A DNA stretch of 64,000 nt from Brachionus plicatilis (taxonomy: Eukaryota > Rotifera > Eurotatoria > Ploima > Brachionidae). The stretch spans positions 439,498 to 503,497 of the forward strand of contig QEOQ01000165.1 in the NCBI GenBank assembly GCA_010279815.1, given 5' to 3'. The notes under the pieces were generated by a model. It was not told the origin of the DNA. It ran no database searches and saw only the letters and a list, made by a program, of their open reading frames with translations. Numbering within the stretch: the first letter of the stretch is position 1; the number at the start of each line of letters is the position of its first letter. A program made the translations under genes and the position numbers. Positions 45,283-55,591 of the stretch are shown in pieces.

Positions 45283-47484
45283 ATGAAAATTAAATTTCTG
45301 ATTGAAACACTTCTTACTTTTTTGTATTTAGTGAATTTTACAAGTGAAGAGAAATTAAAAAAATATAATACAAAAAAATGTTTTGAAACGATGCAGAAAG
45401 TCAAATTGGAGATAAATTTTGGAATTTTTTATGAACTTCAAGTCAGAAGTTTTGTTTCATTTGCTCAATTGAACTTTGAATGCATTGAAAATAAAAATCA
45501 TACAATTAATTTAATATCAATAATACCCGATAAATTATTATTAATAGATAGACCATTAATGTTTAAATTTAATTTGAATATGTTAAGCTATATTTGTTTA
45601 GTCAATATAAAAGGTTTGGACATTAAATCGTCAATTTTTAAAGATTTTATTGTACAAAATAACTTACAATTTTACTATTCCGAACTGAGTGCGTACCAAA
45701 ATGGAACAAAGATTACAAACTGCTTAACAAAAACAAATTTCAAAATGTTTTTAAATTCAAAATCAATAATTTTTTCAAACACTGTAAAATACAATAAAAA
45801 CACGTGTCCATTAATTTTTAATCATTTGAATTTGGATCATTTAGTATTCAGTGGAATCACTGAGACTTTTTATAAATACAATCAACTCGGTTTTGTAGAT
45901 CTGAATTTTAGTCTTAATCTGAAGGTAAATTTGTTGACTTTAAAGTTTTACAAATTAAAATTATCTGAACAATTGTTAAACAAAAATTCGTTTAGAATGG
46001 TAGAAAATTTGGAAATAAGTGGAAAATTAAAATCTATAGATAAAAATGTTTTTGATCATTTGGAAAATTTACAATCTTTAACATTAGATTTGGTAAATTT
46101 CTTTGAAATTTTGGCTCTGGATAATAATGGATTTTCCTATTTGTTTAAAATAAATTGCAGTTTATATCTTTCTTTTCCGCCATTAGAATTTTATAATTTT
46201 CCAGATGAAGATTTTTGTTATTTTAAAGATTTCCATCATAAAAGCCGAATCGATGCTGTTTTCATCTATGAAAAAAGCTGCAGTTGTACCAAAATTTGGG
46301 TTCTGCAAGAAAAAATTTCAATTTATTGCTATGATTTCAAAAGTCACGAGTGCAATTTTACTGAAATGATAATAAAATGCGATAAATCAATTAGAAAAAA
46401 AACATTTTTAAATAAAATTGATGTATTTTATACATCTGAATTAATAAGTTTTATCAATTTGACCTTATTCCCCATATTTTGTATCCTAGGTATGGTTAAT
46501 AATATTCTAATTATTTTATGTTTTAGATATCCACTTCTTAAGGCTGAACTTAAAAAAGAAATGTTCAAATTGATTTTGTTGAATTCATTTTTGAATTTTT
46601 TATTCTGCTTTTTATATTTGTTTCATTTGGCAAATGTGTGCATCACATACACCGGAATATTTTGTTCTGCTATTCAGAAAAGTTTAATCGTTCAATATTA
46701 TGAAAAGTATGTGATTGAATTTTTAGGAAATACTTTAAAAACTTCATCTAACATTATCAATGTTTTCATATCATTGAACCGGTTTTTTTTTTTGAAAAAT
46801 AAATCAAAAAAATCTCCATTGAATAGAATAAATAAAAGTTATTCAAAAGTTTTGATTTTATGTACTGCGATTATTTTAAATTGTCATTATATTGCTATAA
46901 TTAAAATTAACAAAAAGTTAATTTACAATGATTTTTCAGACTATAGCGCTTATCCAATTGAATTTGCCTTTAAAAATTTTTTTAATAACTTTAATAATCT
47001 CACACCAACTCCAAAATCTATCAATTTTGGTGATAATAATTCATTTTATTTTTTTTGGTATCTAATTTATTTTATATTCAATGACATAGTTCTGTTTATT
47101 TTGATGGCATTTGCTGATGGACTTTTATTAATCAAATTTAGATCTTCATTACAATTCAAAGTAAATGTTTTGAAATGTTCAAATGAGCAAAAGAGAAAAA
47201 TTCTCCAAAATGAGGACAAAATAACCAAGACAATTTGCTTAAATTGTTTTATTTTTTTCATTCTTCGTTTACTGGAGTTTAGTGTGTTTTTATTTATTTT
47301 TGTAGAAAAGATAATTGGTATTAACTGCTTCAGATTTGACAAAATATGTAGTAATATATCTCAAATGGCCAATTTGTTTTACTTGGTCTCATGTTCTTTT
47401 CAAATGATTACTTATTTTAGCATGAATAAGATTTTTCGTCAATCAGCAGTTCAAATTTTCAAATGCTTTCTCAAAAAAGACTAG
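45283..47484 (+). CDS. LRR ectodomain plus seven-helix receptor, 733 aa, intronless
   Basis: The ATG at 45283 opens a signal peptide (residues 1-20). The ectodomain of about 365 residues has leucine-rich repeat wording at 240-285 (VENLEISGKLKSIDKNVFDH and LENLQSLTL). A cysteine cap follows (306-370), with FPDEDFC and SCSCTKIW. Seven hydrophobic helices lie at roughly 387-415, 426-452, 484-502, 519-540, 586-615, 646-680 and 690-715. The helix 3 end reads ISLNRFFF, the position of the DRY motif in rhodopsin-type receptors. Helix 7 has no NPxxY motif, reading SFQMITYFSMNKIFR instead. The cytoplasmic tail is short. This looks like a divergent rhodopsin-like orphan receptor of a lineage-expanded family; the ligand is unknown. 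Codons are very AT-rich like its flanks. Confidence 0.82.
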   Translation: MKIKFLIETLLTFLYLVNFTSEEKLKKYNTKKCFETMQKVKLEINFGIFYELQVRSFVSFAQLNFECIENKNHTINLISIIPDKLLLIDRPLMFKFNLNMLSYICLVNIKGLDIKSSIFKDFIVQNNLQFYYSELSAYQNGTKITNCLTKTNFKMFLNSKSIIFSNTVKYNKNTCPLIFNHLNLDHLVFSGITETFYKYNQLGFVDLNFSLNLKVNLLTLKFYKLKLSEQLLNKNSFRMVENLEISGKLKSIDKNVFDHLENLQSLTLDLVNFFEILALDNNGFSYLFKINCSLYLSFPPLEFYNFPDEDFCYFKDFHHKSRIDAVFIYEKSCSCTKIWVLQEKISIYCYDFKSHECNFTEMIIKCDKSIRKKTFLNKIDVFYTSELISFINLTLFPIFCILGMVNNILIILCFRYPLLKAELKKEMFKLILLNSFLNFLFCFLYLFHLANVCITYTGIFCSAIQKSLIVQYYEKYVIEFLGNTLKTSSNIINVFISLNRFFFLKNKSKKSPLNRINKSYSKVLILCTAIILNCHYIAIIKINKKLIYNDFSDYSAYPIEFAFKNFFNNFNNLTPTPKSINFGDNNSFYFFWYLIYFIFNDIVLFILMAFADGLLLIKFRSSLQFKVNVLKCSNEQKRKILQNEDKITKTICLNCFIFFILRLLEFSVFLFIFVEKIIGINCFRFDKICSNISQMANLFYLVSCSFQMITYFSMNKIFRQSAVQIFKCFLKKD

Positions 47485-48252
47485 ATAATGATTAATAAAC
47501 AAATAATAAAATTAAAACATATTTGCTAGGCTTAAGTTATTTGCACTATTCAAGGTTGTTGTTTACCCTTAAGCTTAGACAAGTCAAGTCACTTCATTAT
47601 TTTTTTAAGTCTAAATCTGAATTTAATTTTTTTTCTTCTTTCGATAAAAAATTCTCGTGAACACTGACCGAAAACTGTAATTTTATTGCAATTTTTACTT
47701 AAAACTTACTTGATTTTTTATTTTAAAATTGTAGTAGGTCTGGAAAAATCTAATATAACGCATGTTTAGACCCATGTTAAAATATCAAAGAATAATCAGA
47801 TAAGACTAAAATTTTATATACTTACTATCAAGATCTTCTATTTTTGTATAATCTAAATGTGGCCTTAGTTGCGGCTTTTTTTAATAAATAAATAATCTAT
47901 ATATTCTTTCAAAAGATTTAGTGTAAATTGTGTCAAAATTTGAGTATATTGTAAATAATTGTAAAAAATTTAGTAGTTAAATGATTCTATTTAATTTCAA
48001 AAGGAATCTATTCATTAAAATTTAAAATATTGACTGTGTAAATTTTTTTATTCGAATAATTTATATAAAAAATATGAAAAATAAAAAAATTTTTATAAAA
48101 ATTAATTGGTCTGATGGCCGCCGTATTTTTCCAAAAAATATGCTGCTTACTGAATTTCAACTCTTTCTATAAAAGCGTACTTATTTATAAATAATAAGTG
48201 GGTGACAATTTTTTAACTTTTGCAATACCAAATATAACTTTTAATAAAGACA
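47485..48252. other. Intergenic DNA with repeat traces
   Basis: At 47560-47625 there are AAGTC-rich traces of the hAT-like MITE family. At 47763-47830 lies a repeat beginning CATGTTTAGACCCATGTTAA whose inverted copy is at 54305-54378. No gene is seen. Confidence 0.5.
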
Positions 48253-49542
48253 ATGCTTTCAGATACTTCCAGTTATATTTTTTGATCTTTTTTTAATTTA
48301 AAAAGGAAATTTTATTTAAATAATGAGAAAAAATAAGTAGTCTTAATATATTTAAGGTAAAAGATTTTTAATTTCAAAAATAATTATGACTGACAAATTT
48401 TTGTTCCGTTTAACAAATTTCTGTATGTTGTGACATTTTTTTTTATCATCAGTTTCTTAATTTAAGAAATAATAAAAATTTCTTTAATTTACAAATAACA
48501 TTTTATTCCTTAAATTTTTAACATAGTTTCGTTAATTTAGTTTTGACATTAAAATATTTTGGAATTTATTGACAGTAAATCAAAATTTGCGCTTTTTAAG
48601 TGACCTTTAGAATACTAAAAAAATCAAAAAAATTCTGATAAAAATATTAATTTCAAAACAAAATTCGAACAAACACAATGCATAAAAGATTTAAAAGTAT
48701 TAATTTTACCTGTAGATCCACAAATTTGCTGGGCCAAAAAAACTGAGTTAAAAAGAACTGTCATTTAGAGGCCACGTATTTTAAGGATAGAAAAATTAGA
48801 GGTTTTATTGATTTGCCAATTAATGAAACTAACGAATTAAAGAAAATAAGGAATTTTAAAAGAATTGACATGAGGTAGACCACAAAAAGTTAAATAATTT
48901 TTTTTTCCTTTGAATTTTTAAAGATAAATTCTTTTTTTTCATAGAATTTTTCCTTAGATAAAATGTAAAAAAACTTAATCTATTATTTAACTAAAAATAT
49001 AATTTAATGTCTTTAAGCTCATAGTGCTATGATATTATCAATCTTTTTAATTTTTTGTTTTTTAAAAAAATTACCAAAAAAAAAAAAATCAAAAAAAAAT
49101 TTTTTTATTTATTAAATATAAATTTTGAACAAATTTTTGTCATTTTTCCAAATTTACTTGCCAATCCTCTTTGGTCAATGACTGAAGTCTTTTAAAGTAT
49201 TTGCGAGATATCAGTACCCAGATAATTCCGTAAATTAATAAAACACCGGTTAAAGGATAAAATGGATCAAACAACAACTCGCACTTTACATCACCGACAT
49301 CCATTACTTTGGTTGAATTATAATTGATAATTAAATTTGTACTATTTGACTGAATTATATCACATTTTTTAAAAGTGAGTAGATTGATGGCAAATAATGA
49401 GCTAGTTTTGGATAAAATTGATCCCAGACTAGGCCAAAAAGCTAAAAATGTCATGTAAGTTCCTCCAATCAGTCGATCTGTTATTCTAGCATTAAAGCCT
49501 CCAAGAGTTACACAAGCCCCAAATCCAAAGCAATCTTTTATT
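48253..49542. repeat. Segmental duplication, shorter copy (partner 53652-55591)
   Basis: From CAATGCTTTCAGATACTTCC to CAATCTTTTATT this stretch matches 53652-55591 with few differences. Relative to the partner it lacks about 670 bp (partner positions 54160-54831) and has about 20 extra bases near 48665. It covers the 3' flank of the SLC33A1 gene and most of its last exon. Confidence 0.9.
49140..49542 (-). pseudogene. Truncated copy of the last SLC33A1 exon
   Basis: The frame reads KDCFGFGACVTLGGFNARIT-type sequence, the GGTYMTFLAFWPSLGSILSK block and the tail to WQVNLEK, identical or nearly identical to the end of the intact gene at 55189. Before the duplicated border (49542) the sequence is unrelated and has stops. 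Without exons 1-3 and the start of exon 4 it cannot make a transporter. Confidence 0.88.
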
Positions 49543-50273
49543 TCTTAAGGGAATTTTTTTGACAATACCAAGTTTATAACGAAAAAATTAAAAAAGGAAA
49601 ATAAAATTCTTAATTTTTAACAGTTTTTCACAAAAAATAAAAAACTCGATTAAACTTTAAAATTTAAAAAAAAATTTTAAAAAGTAAGCAAAATAAAAAA
49701 TAAATTCCATTTTAGCAGACGAGCATGCAAACGTTTGAAAAATTTAGAAATTTAATATTTTTTTTTTGTTTAAAAATATAATTAAGTAAAATAAAATTAT
49801 TGATTTGATAAAATCGCAATTTACTTTTAAATTAGAAAATTTTTTTTTAAATAAGAAAGAATAGTTGACTAATTTCAAGAATCAAAAGCCAATCTGGAAA
49901 AAAAGCTAAGCTCATGGAAAAAAAATGAATACACTTTATATTAAACAAAAATTTTCCTTACTTAAAATTAATAACCTTTTTGTTATTTGATTTTTTATTT
50001 TAAAAATTTTTAAATAAAAAAAAATATTAAAATTATTTTAAAATTTATTAAGTAGAATAGAATGGGAAGATAAAAATTTTAAATCATTATTTTTTTTCAA
50101 AAATTATTTAAATCTTTTGCTTGTTGTTGGAAACAAAAATCAGAAAATATGTCAAACGATGCCTGTTTATAGGCTTTAAAAAATACATTTAAATTAATAG
50201 CGACAGCATGTGTCAATTAAATTGAGCACGTATTTTATTAATTATATACTTAAAGCAATTTTCTTTTGCAAAA

Positions 50274-50476
50274 TTCCACACAAAGGAATCAAATTCATTC
50301 CAAAATTTATTTCCACGGAATTTGTTTTATGGATTCGGTATCGATTTTGGCTCGAGCCGTTTCTCGGCGTCTCTGTCTAAAATCGATACCGTTTTTGGCT
50401 CGATCCAAGTCTCCTTCACTTCGCCTTTTCAATGAAGGCTTCCATTTTGGTATAAATTTGATTCCTTTGTGTAGAA
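50274..50476. mobile_element. MITE with CACAAAGGAATCAAATT ends
   Basis: The left end TTCCACACAAAGGAATCAAA is inverted at the right end (TTTGATTCCTTTGTGTAGAA), with about 30 bp of good match. Inside, a second inverted pair GGTATCGATTTTGG / CTAAAATCGATACC flanks a GC-richer core (GCTCGAGCC, CTCGGCGTCTC). It is about 203 bp with no clear target duplication. Confidence 0.7.
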
Positions 50477-50534
50477 TATTACAACTAATATCAAGCTTAA
50501 AAGTAAAGGTCTAATCAAAAGTTTAAATGTGTGA

Positions 50535-50915
50535 CTAAAAAATTTAAATAAAATACTTTTAATTGTTCCAAAGCTTTGGCTCTTTCTTCAATGATTCGTC
50601 TCTTGTCTTCAGCTGTTAACGATGTGTTGCTATCAAGAGTATTATATATAGCATTGGTAACAGCCATTAAGCTTTTTTGTCAATTTTTAAAAAATTAGAA
50701 AAAATTGTCATTTATTCTTCTTACTTGTTTGAAGTGACTGGAGCTGCATTATTGGTATCAGTTGAGCTTTATTCATTGTCAAGACTATTTAGATGGTTTT
50801 CTGAAGCTTCTAATAGACTATAAGGAGCCTTTTTTTTTTTAATTTTAAATTTATTTTTCTAATAAAAAGTAGAATTACCTTTCTAAAATCAGGAATATCA
50901 CCTTTATCCATGCCT
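50535..50915 (-). pseudogene. Decayed spliced gene remnant
   Basis: The minus strand shows coding-like blocks separated by short GT-AG candidates: MDKGDIPDF (start 50912), APYSLLEASENHLNSLDNE followed by TAA, then AVTNAIYNTLDSNTSLTAED and KRRIIEERAKALEQLK. The last is a clear amphipathic charged helix. A stop and a frame mismatch at one junction indicate a pseudogene or an incorrectly read model. I do not recognise the family. Confidence 0.4.
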
Positions 50916-51588
50916 GAAGACTGAACAAAAAAAAGTTAAACAATTTGTGAGACTTTCGCCAATTGACGCAGCTGATCAACAAGTTCAACTAAAGGCAAAA
51001 GTACTTGATACATAGTTTAGTGATCATTCAGCTATTGTTTCAACAATTGGCTTTTAATTTTTAAAGCTTTTTTTTTTTAAATTTTTCCTTTAATTCACAA
51101 TAAAAGTTTTAACAATTATAAAATGTTTTTGCATTTAAAAATTTCTTTCGAAATTAGAACCTAGATTTTCTGGCAATTAAAAAAGACGGACATTTTTGAT
51201 ATTTTATTTTAAGTTAGAGTACGATGCTTTTAAAAATTCGATTAGCAGGTTTTTATCCAATTTTTTTGAAATCTACATGGTCAAAATAGTCGGTCTTAAG
51301 AATTTCATTGGCCCATGAAAAATTTTACAAACAAGGGCTAGCCTCTAGGTCAATTGAAAAAAAACGATCAACTCAAATATTAACACTTTTTTTGAACTCG
51401 TCATGGTCAATTTAGTCAGAATATTTGGTTATTGTTGTTTATAAAGAAAATTTCAAACTAGGGTTAGCAGCTAGGGTTATTTGGAAAAGTCGACCTACAA
51501 ACTTTTAATTGCTTTTTTTGAACCCTACGTGGTCTAATTAGTTAGTTTTCAAAGTTTCAGACGTTTACAAGGACTTTGAAAAATCTAT

Positions 51589-51948
51589 CAACGCATGTTT
51601 AAATTTCTCTCGAAAAGCTGTTAACTACTGTTAACAGCTTTTCGAGAGAAATTTTATTTAATTCAAACAATTGTTTGAATTCAGGATTTAAGGATAGTCA
51701 TTAACTTAAATAACAACAGTTTTTGTTAAATTTTTAGCTAAGCAAATATTATAATATTGTAAAAAAAATCAAAATTAATATTCTTTATTTTTATTAAAAA
51801 TTAATAAATATATAAAAAAATTTGCTTTAATTTTAAACACATTCAAGGGTTAATAATATCAAATTGTTAATAAACAACACGGCTGTCGACTGAGCAAAAC
51901 TGTTAACAGTAGTTAACAGCTTTTCGAGGGAAATTTAAACATGCGTTG
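51589..51948. mobile_element. Inverted-repeat element with a perfect palindrome in one arm
   Basis: The ends CAACGCATGTTTAAATTTC and its inverse form arms of about 49 bp with one mismatch. Inside the left arm, 51601-51625 and 51630-51654 are perfect 25-bp inverted copies separated by TACT. The right arm lacks this second fold. No coding sequence and no clear target duplication are seen. Confidence 0.75.
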
Positions 51949-52008
51949 AAAACATGCTTAATAAATCGACTATATAAAGAAACTTAAAATTAAAAAAATT
52001 ATAAAAAT

Positions 52009-52270
52009 GTCTGAAGAACTAACAAAAGAGACAAAAGTAGCAAATTAAAGAGAGAGGGAAGAAGATACCTCTATCAAGGTAACCTCCTCAATTATATTTT
52101 TGGCAAAAGTCAAAAAACCCGCCTTCGAGTTTGTTTGGCTATCCTCAGGAAGTGAGGATGAAGGAAGCAAAGCCAATGAAGGAAGCAAAGTAAATGAATC
52201 AGTGGCAAAAGAAAGCCAAAATGATAATTTAAATAACACTGTCAACGATGCAGAAGAACTGGAACAATAA
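52009..52270 (+). pseudogene. Small acidic reading frame with one stop
   Basis: The ATG at 52009 opens MSELTKET-like sequence (MSEELTKETKVAN) to a TAA at 52048. The same frame then continues without a stop through KVKKPAFEFVWLSSGSEDEG and a KANEGSK/KVNES repeat to EELEQ and TAA. Acidic, Ser/Asn-rich and low-complexity. It is either a small pseudogene or chance; no homology is recognised. Confidence 0.3.
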
Positions 52271-52404
52271 TTCAATGAATTTTAAAATAAATTTTTTTTT
52301 ATATATTTTTTTTATAAAACTTTTATTTAAACTTTAATTTACTTTTATTTAAAATGCCAGCAGTATTGTTTGTCCAAAAATAAGGAATATCTCTATACCG
52401 ACAT

Positions 52405-52570
52405 CCAGAGTTGTTCATCAAGTCTCAAGTCAAGTCCAAGTCAATAAAAAAAATCGAGTCAAGTTAAGACTTGACTTGAAAAATCTTAAAAAAGTCAAGT
52501 CAAGTTTTGACTTGACTTGACTTTTTGGTCGAAAGACTTGAAAAATAGCGACTTGAGGAACAACTCTGGT
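52405..52570. mobile_element. hAT-like MITE copy with AGTTGTTC ends
   Basis: CCAGAGTTGTTCATCAAGTC at the left and GACTTGAGGAACAACTCTGG at the right are inverted. The inside is built from CAAGTC/GACTTG words, so the whole element folds on itself. The 8-bp flanks do not match. Confidence 0.75.
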
Positions 52571-52803
52571 TTAAAGTCAGGGTTTACGTCAAGATTTATT
52601 CTAGAAAAAAATAAAAAAATTTAATATCAAGTTTTCGATGGTATTAGTTCTGTATAAAATAAACCTAAATTTAGACATAGTTCCAAGAGTAATGGTTCCG
52701 AGTTAACGGTATTATTTTGATCAAAATGATCTTATTCTGGATATTAGACCTATGATCACATTTTTTGTGAACACTTAATCACAAAGTCGACATGATGGGC
52801 GCC

Positions 52804-53525
52804 TTAAATGAGGAAAAATAAAGAATTACTCATTTCAATTTGGTCTTTTCTCGGCTGTTCTACTCTGGCATAATGTCTATTCCATTTATATTCGCTTTTT
52901 GACTGAAATAAAAAAAAAATATTTAAAAAATCTAAAAATTTGTTCATTTTTTAAATGGCGCAAGCATTTTAGGCATAAATTAAACAACTAACTGAAGCAT
53001 GAATACCTTGTAAGTTTTGTTAATGGCAGCCTCCAAAGCACTGTCGAGCTCAAGCACGCCCAGAGCAATCAAATCACTGAGCACCTGTTGCACATAGAAG
53101 TTGGCCTCTTGCCTTTTGGACAAAAAGTCATCGTTTTTGAGACTCGACTGGGACTTTTTGAGCTCAATGTCGTCACAGTTGTTCATAGCAGCCTTGTAGC
53201 TCTCACCGTTGAGCTTGCGCGGCTCATGCGTAGATATGTACGTGATCTCGTCTGTCTCGAGGTTTTGCGTGTAGCTGTACTCAATTATGAAGCTTGTTGC
53301 CGAATTTGTGGCCGAAGTTGAGAGCGAGCTCGCTTCGTTGCGAAACACGGACGACGAATCCTTTAGGTGCTCGTCGAAAGAGAGCAGGAGCCAGTCTTCG
53401 AGGATGGTGCCTTGAAAAGAGCACGGGTTATAGAACCCCAGCGAGTACGGTATGTGGCTTGGCCGCTTCAGTTTGCGCGTAAAGTCTACGGACAACGGAA
53501 TTGAATAGTTGGGACTCGAGTCCAT
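52804..53525 (-). CDS. Unknown conserved-looking protein, 205 aa (2 exons)
   Basis: Exon 53007-53525 joins exon 52804-52902 in phase 0 across a 104-bp GT-AG intron. The start is the first ATG (MDSSPNYSIPL); the frame stays open upstream to about 53654, so an earlier exon is possible. The DNA is far richer in G and C than its surroundings, like a constrained coding exon. The protein has a basic TRKLKRPSHIPYSLGFYNP stretch, GTILEDWLLLSFDEHLKDSS, a Ser/Thr-rich middle and a C-terminal helix (VQQVLSDLIALGVLELDSAL then EAAINKTYK), ending with WNRHYARVEQPRKDQIEM. There is no signal peptide or membrane helix. I do not recognise a family. Confidence 0.68.
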
Positions 53526-53651
53526 TTTGTCCGCGCACAGAGTTGGGTTCTTGGCGATAGGTTGGAGAGGTCGTGTAGTGGTCGAGGTTGGTTTGGGGTC
53601 GTGTAGCGGTTTGTACAAGCGGGAGTAATAGTAACATTGTTGGATTTGTAA

Positions 53652-55591
53652 CAATGCTTTCAGATACTTCCAGTTATATTTTTTGATCTTTTTTAATTTA
53701 AAAAGGAAATTTTATTTAAATAATGAGAAAATATACGCAGTCTTAATATATTTAAGGCAAAATATTTTTAATTTCAAAAATAATTATGACTGACAAATTT
53801 TTGTTCCGTTTAACAAATTTTTGTATGTTGTGACATTTTTTTTTTTTCATCAGTTTCTTAATTTAAGAAATAATAAAAATTTCTTTAATTTACAAATAAC
53901 ATTTTATTCCTTAAATTTTTAACATAGTTTCGTTAATTTAGTTTTGACATTAAAATATTTTGGAATTTATTTACAGTAAATCAAAATTTGCACTTTTTAA
54001 GTGACCTTTAGAATACTAAAAAAATCAAAAAAATTCTGATAAAAATATTAGTTTCAAAACAAAAGATTTAAAAGTATTAATTTTACCTGTAGATCCAAAA
54101 ATTTGCTGGGCCAAAAAAACTGAGTTAAAAAGAACTGTCATTTAGAGGCCACGTATTTTTAGATTTAAAAAATTGTAAACATTTTTTTAAGTTTTTGAAT
54201 TATTCTAATTTTTAATCAAAAAAATAAATGAAAGTTTGGGACACCTAGCACAAATAGGCAAAAGGTGTATTTTTTTTGCCTAAACTTGGTAAAATACTTG
54301 GTAAACATAAATAGTAGTAATTAAGTAAATTTTAGCCTTATCTGATTATTCTTTGATATATTAACATGGGTCTAAAAATTTTGCAAAAAATTAAAATATA
54401 AATACTTAAAGACCTTTCAAAAATTTCTATGCTACTTCAAATATAATTTTAAAAAAAATCTGAAACTAAATTTTCTAATATTTTTAATGACAAATATAAA
54501 TTAGTGAATTTAAAAATTTAAAAAAAATTAAACAATAAAAAATTGATTTTTCCCGTATACCTTTGCAAAGAGTAATATTCAAAAAAAAAAACTTTAAAAA
54601 ATTTTTTACTCCGTTATGATCTTTTATACAAAATCCACACTTTCTCAAAATTTTAAAGATAATAGCAATTCTCTTAATATAGGATGCCAGACTAAGCTCC
54701 TTGCTCGACATCTTGGGGTGTCATAAATTTTAATAAGAGATTAAACCGGGCTCTGGTTGTATCAATTTATATAAGTATCACTGTACATGTTTCTTGATAC
54801 GCCAGAACAGTCTCCATTAGAGACAAGACTCAAGGATAGAAAAATTAGAGGTTTTATTGATTTACCAATTAATAAAACTAACGAATTAAAGAAAATAAGG
54901 AATTTTAAAAGAATTGACATGAGGAAGACCACAAAAAGTTAAATAATTTTTTTTTCCTTTGAATTTTTAAAGATAAATTCTTTTTTTTCATAGAATTTTT
55001 CCTTAGATAAAATGTAAAAAAACTTAATCTATTATTTAACTAAAAATATAATTTAATGTCTTTAAGCTCATAGTGCTATGATATTATCAACCTTTTTAAT
55101 TTTTTGTTTTTTAAAAAAATTACCAAAAAAAAAAAAATCAAAAAAAAATTTTTTTATTTATTAAATATAAATTTTGAACAAATTTTTGTCATTTTTCCAA
55201 ATTTACTTGCCAATCCTCTTTGGTCAATGACTGAAGTCTTTTAAAGTATTTGCGAGATATCAGTACCCAGATAATTCCGTAAATTAATAAAACACCGGTT
55301 AAAGGATAAAATGGATCAAACAACAACTCGCACTTTACATCACCGACATCCATTACTTTGGTTGAATTATAATTGATAATTAAATTTGTACTATTTGACT
55401 GAATTATATCACATTTTTTAAAAGTGAGTAGATTGATGGCAAATAATGAGCTAGTTTTGGATAAAATTGATCCCAGACTAGGCCAAAAAGCTAAAAATGT
55501 CATGTAAGTTCCTCCAATTAGTCGATCTGTTATTCTAGCATTAAAGCCTCCAAGAGTTACACAAGCCCCAAATCCAAAGCAATCTTTTATT
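53652..55591. repeat. Segmental duplication, longer copy (partner 48253-49542)
   Basis: This is the SLC33A1 3' flank plus most of its last exon, and is the likely source copy because the gene is complete here. It includes about 670 bp (54160-54831) missing from the partner; that piece contains an inverted copy of the repeat at 47763-47830. Its left border lies at the 5' side of the small gene at 52804-53525. Confidence 0.9.

Noticed and set aside
53088..53637. Other frames over the GC-rich 53-kb gene
   Set aside because: GC-rich coding DNA leaves other frames open by chance; only the chosen frame splices cleanly to a short last exon.
54484..54711. Minus-strand 75-codon frame starting MSSKELS
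   Set aside because: It lies in the copy-specific block of the duplication, is Phe/Lys-rich at the end and matches nothing I know.
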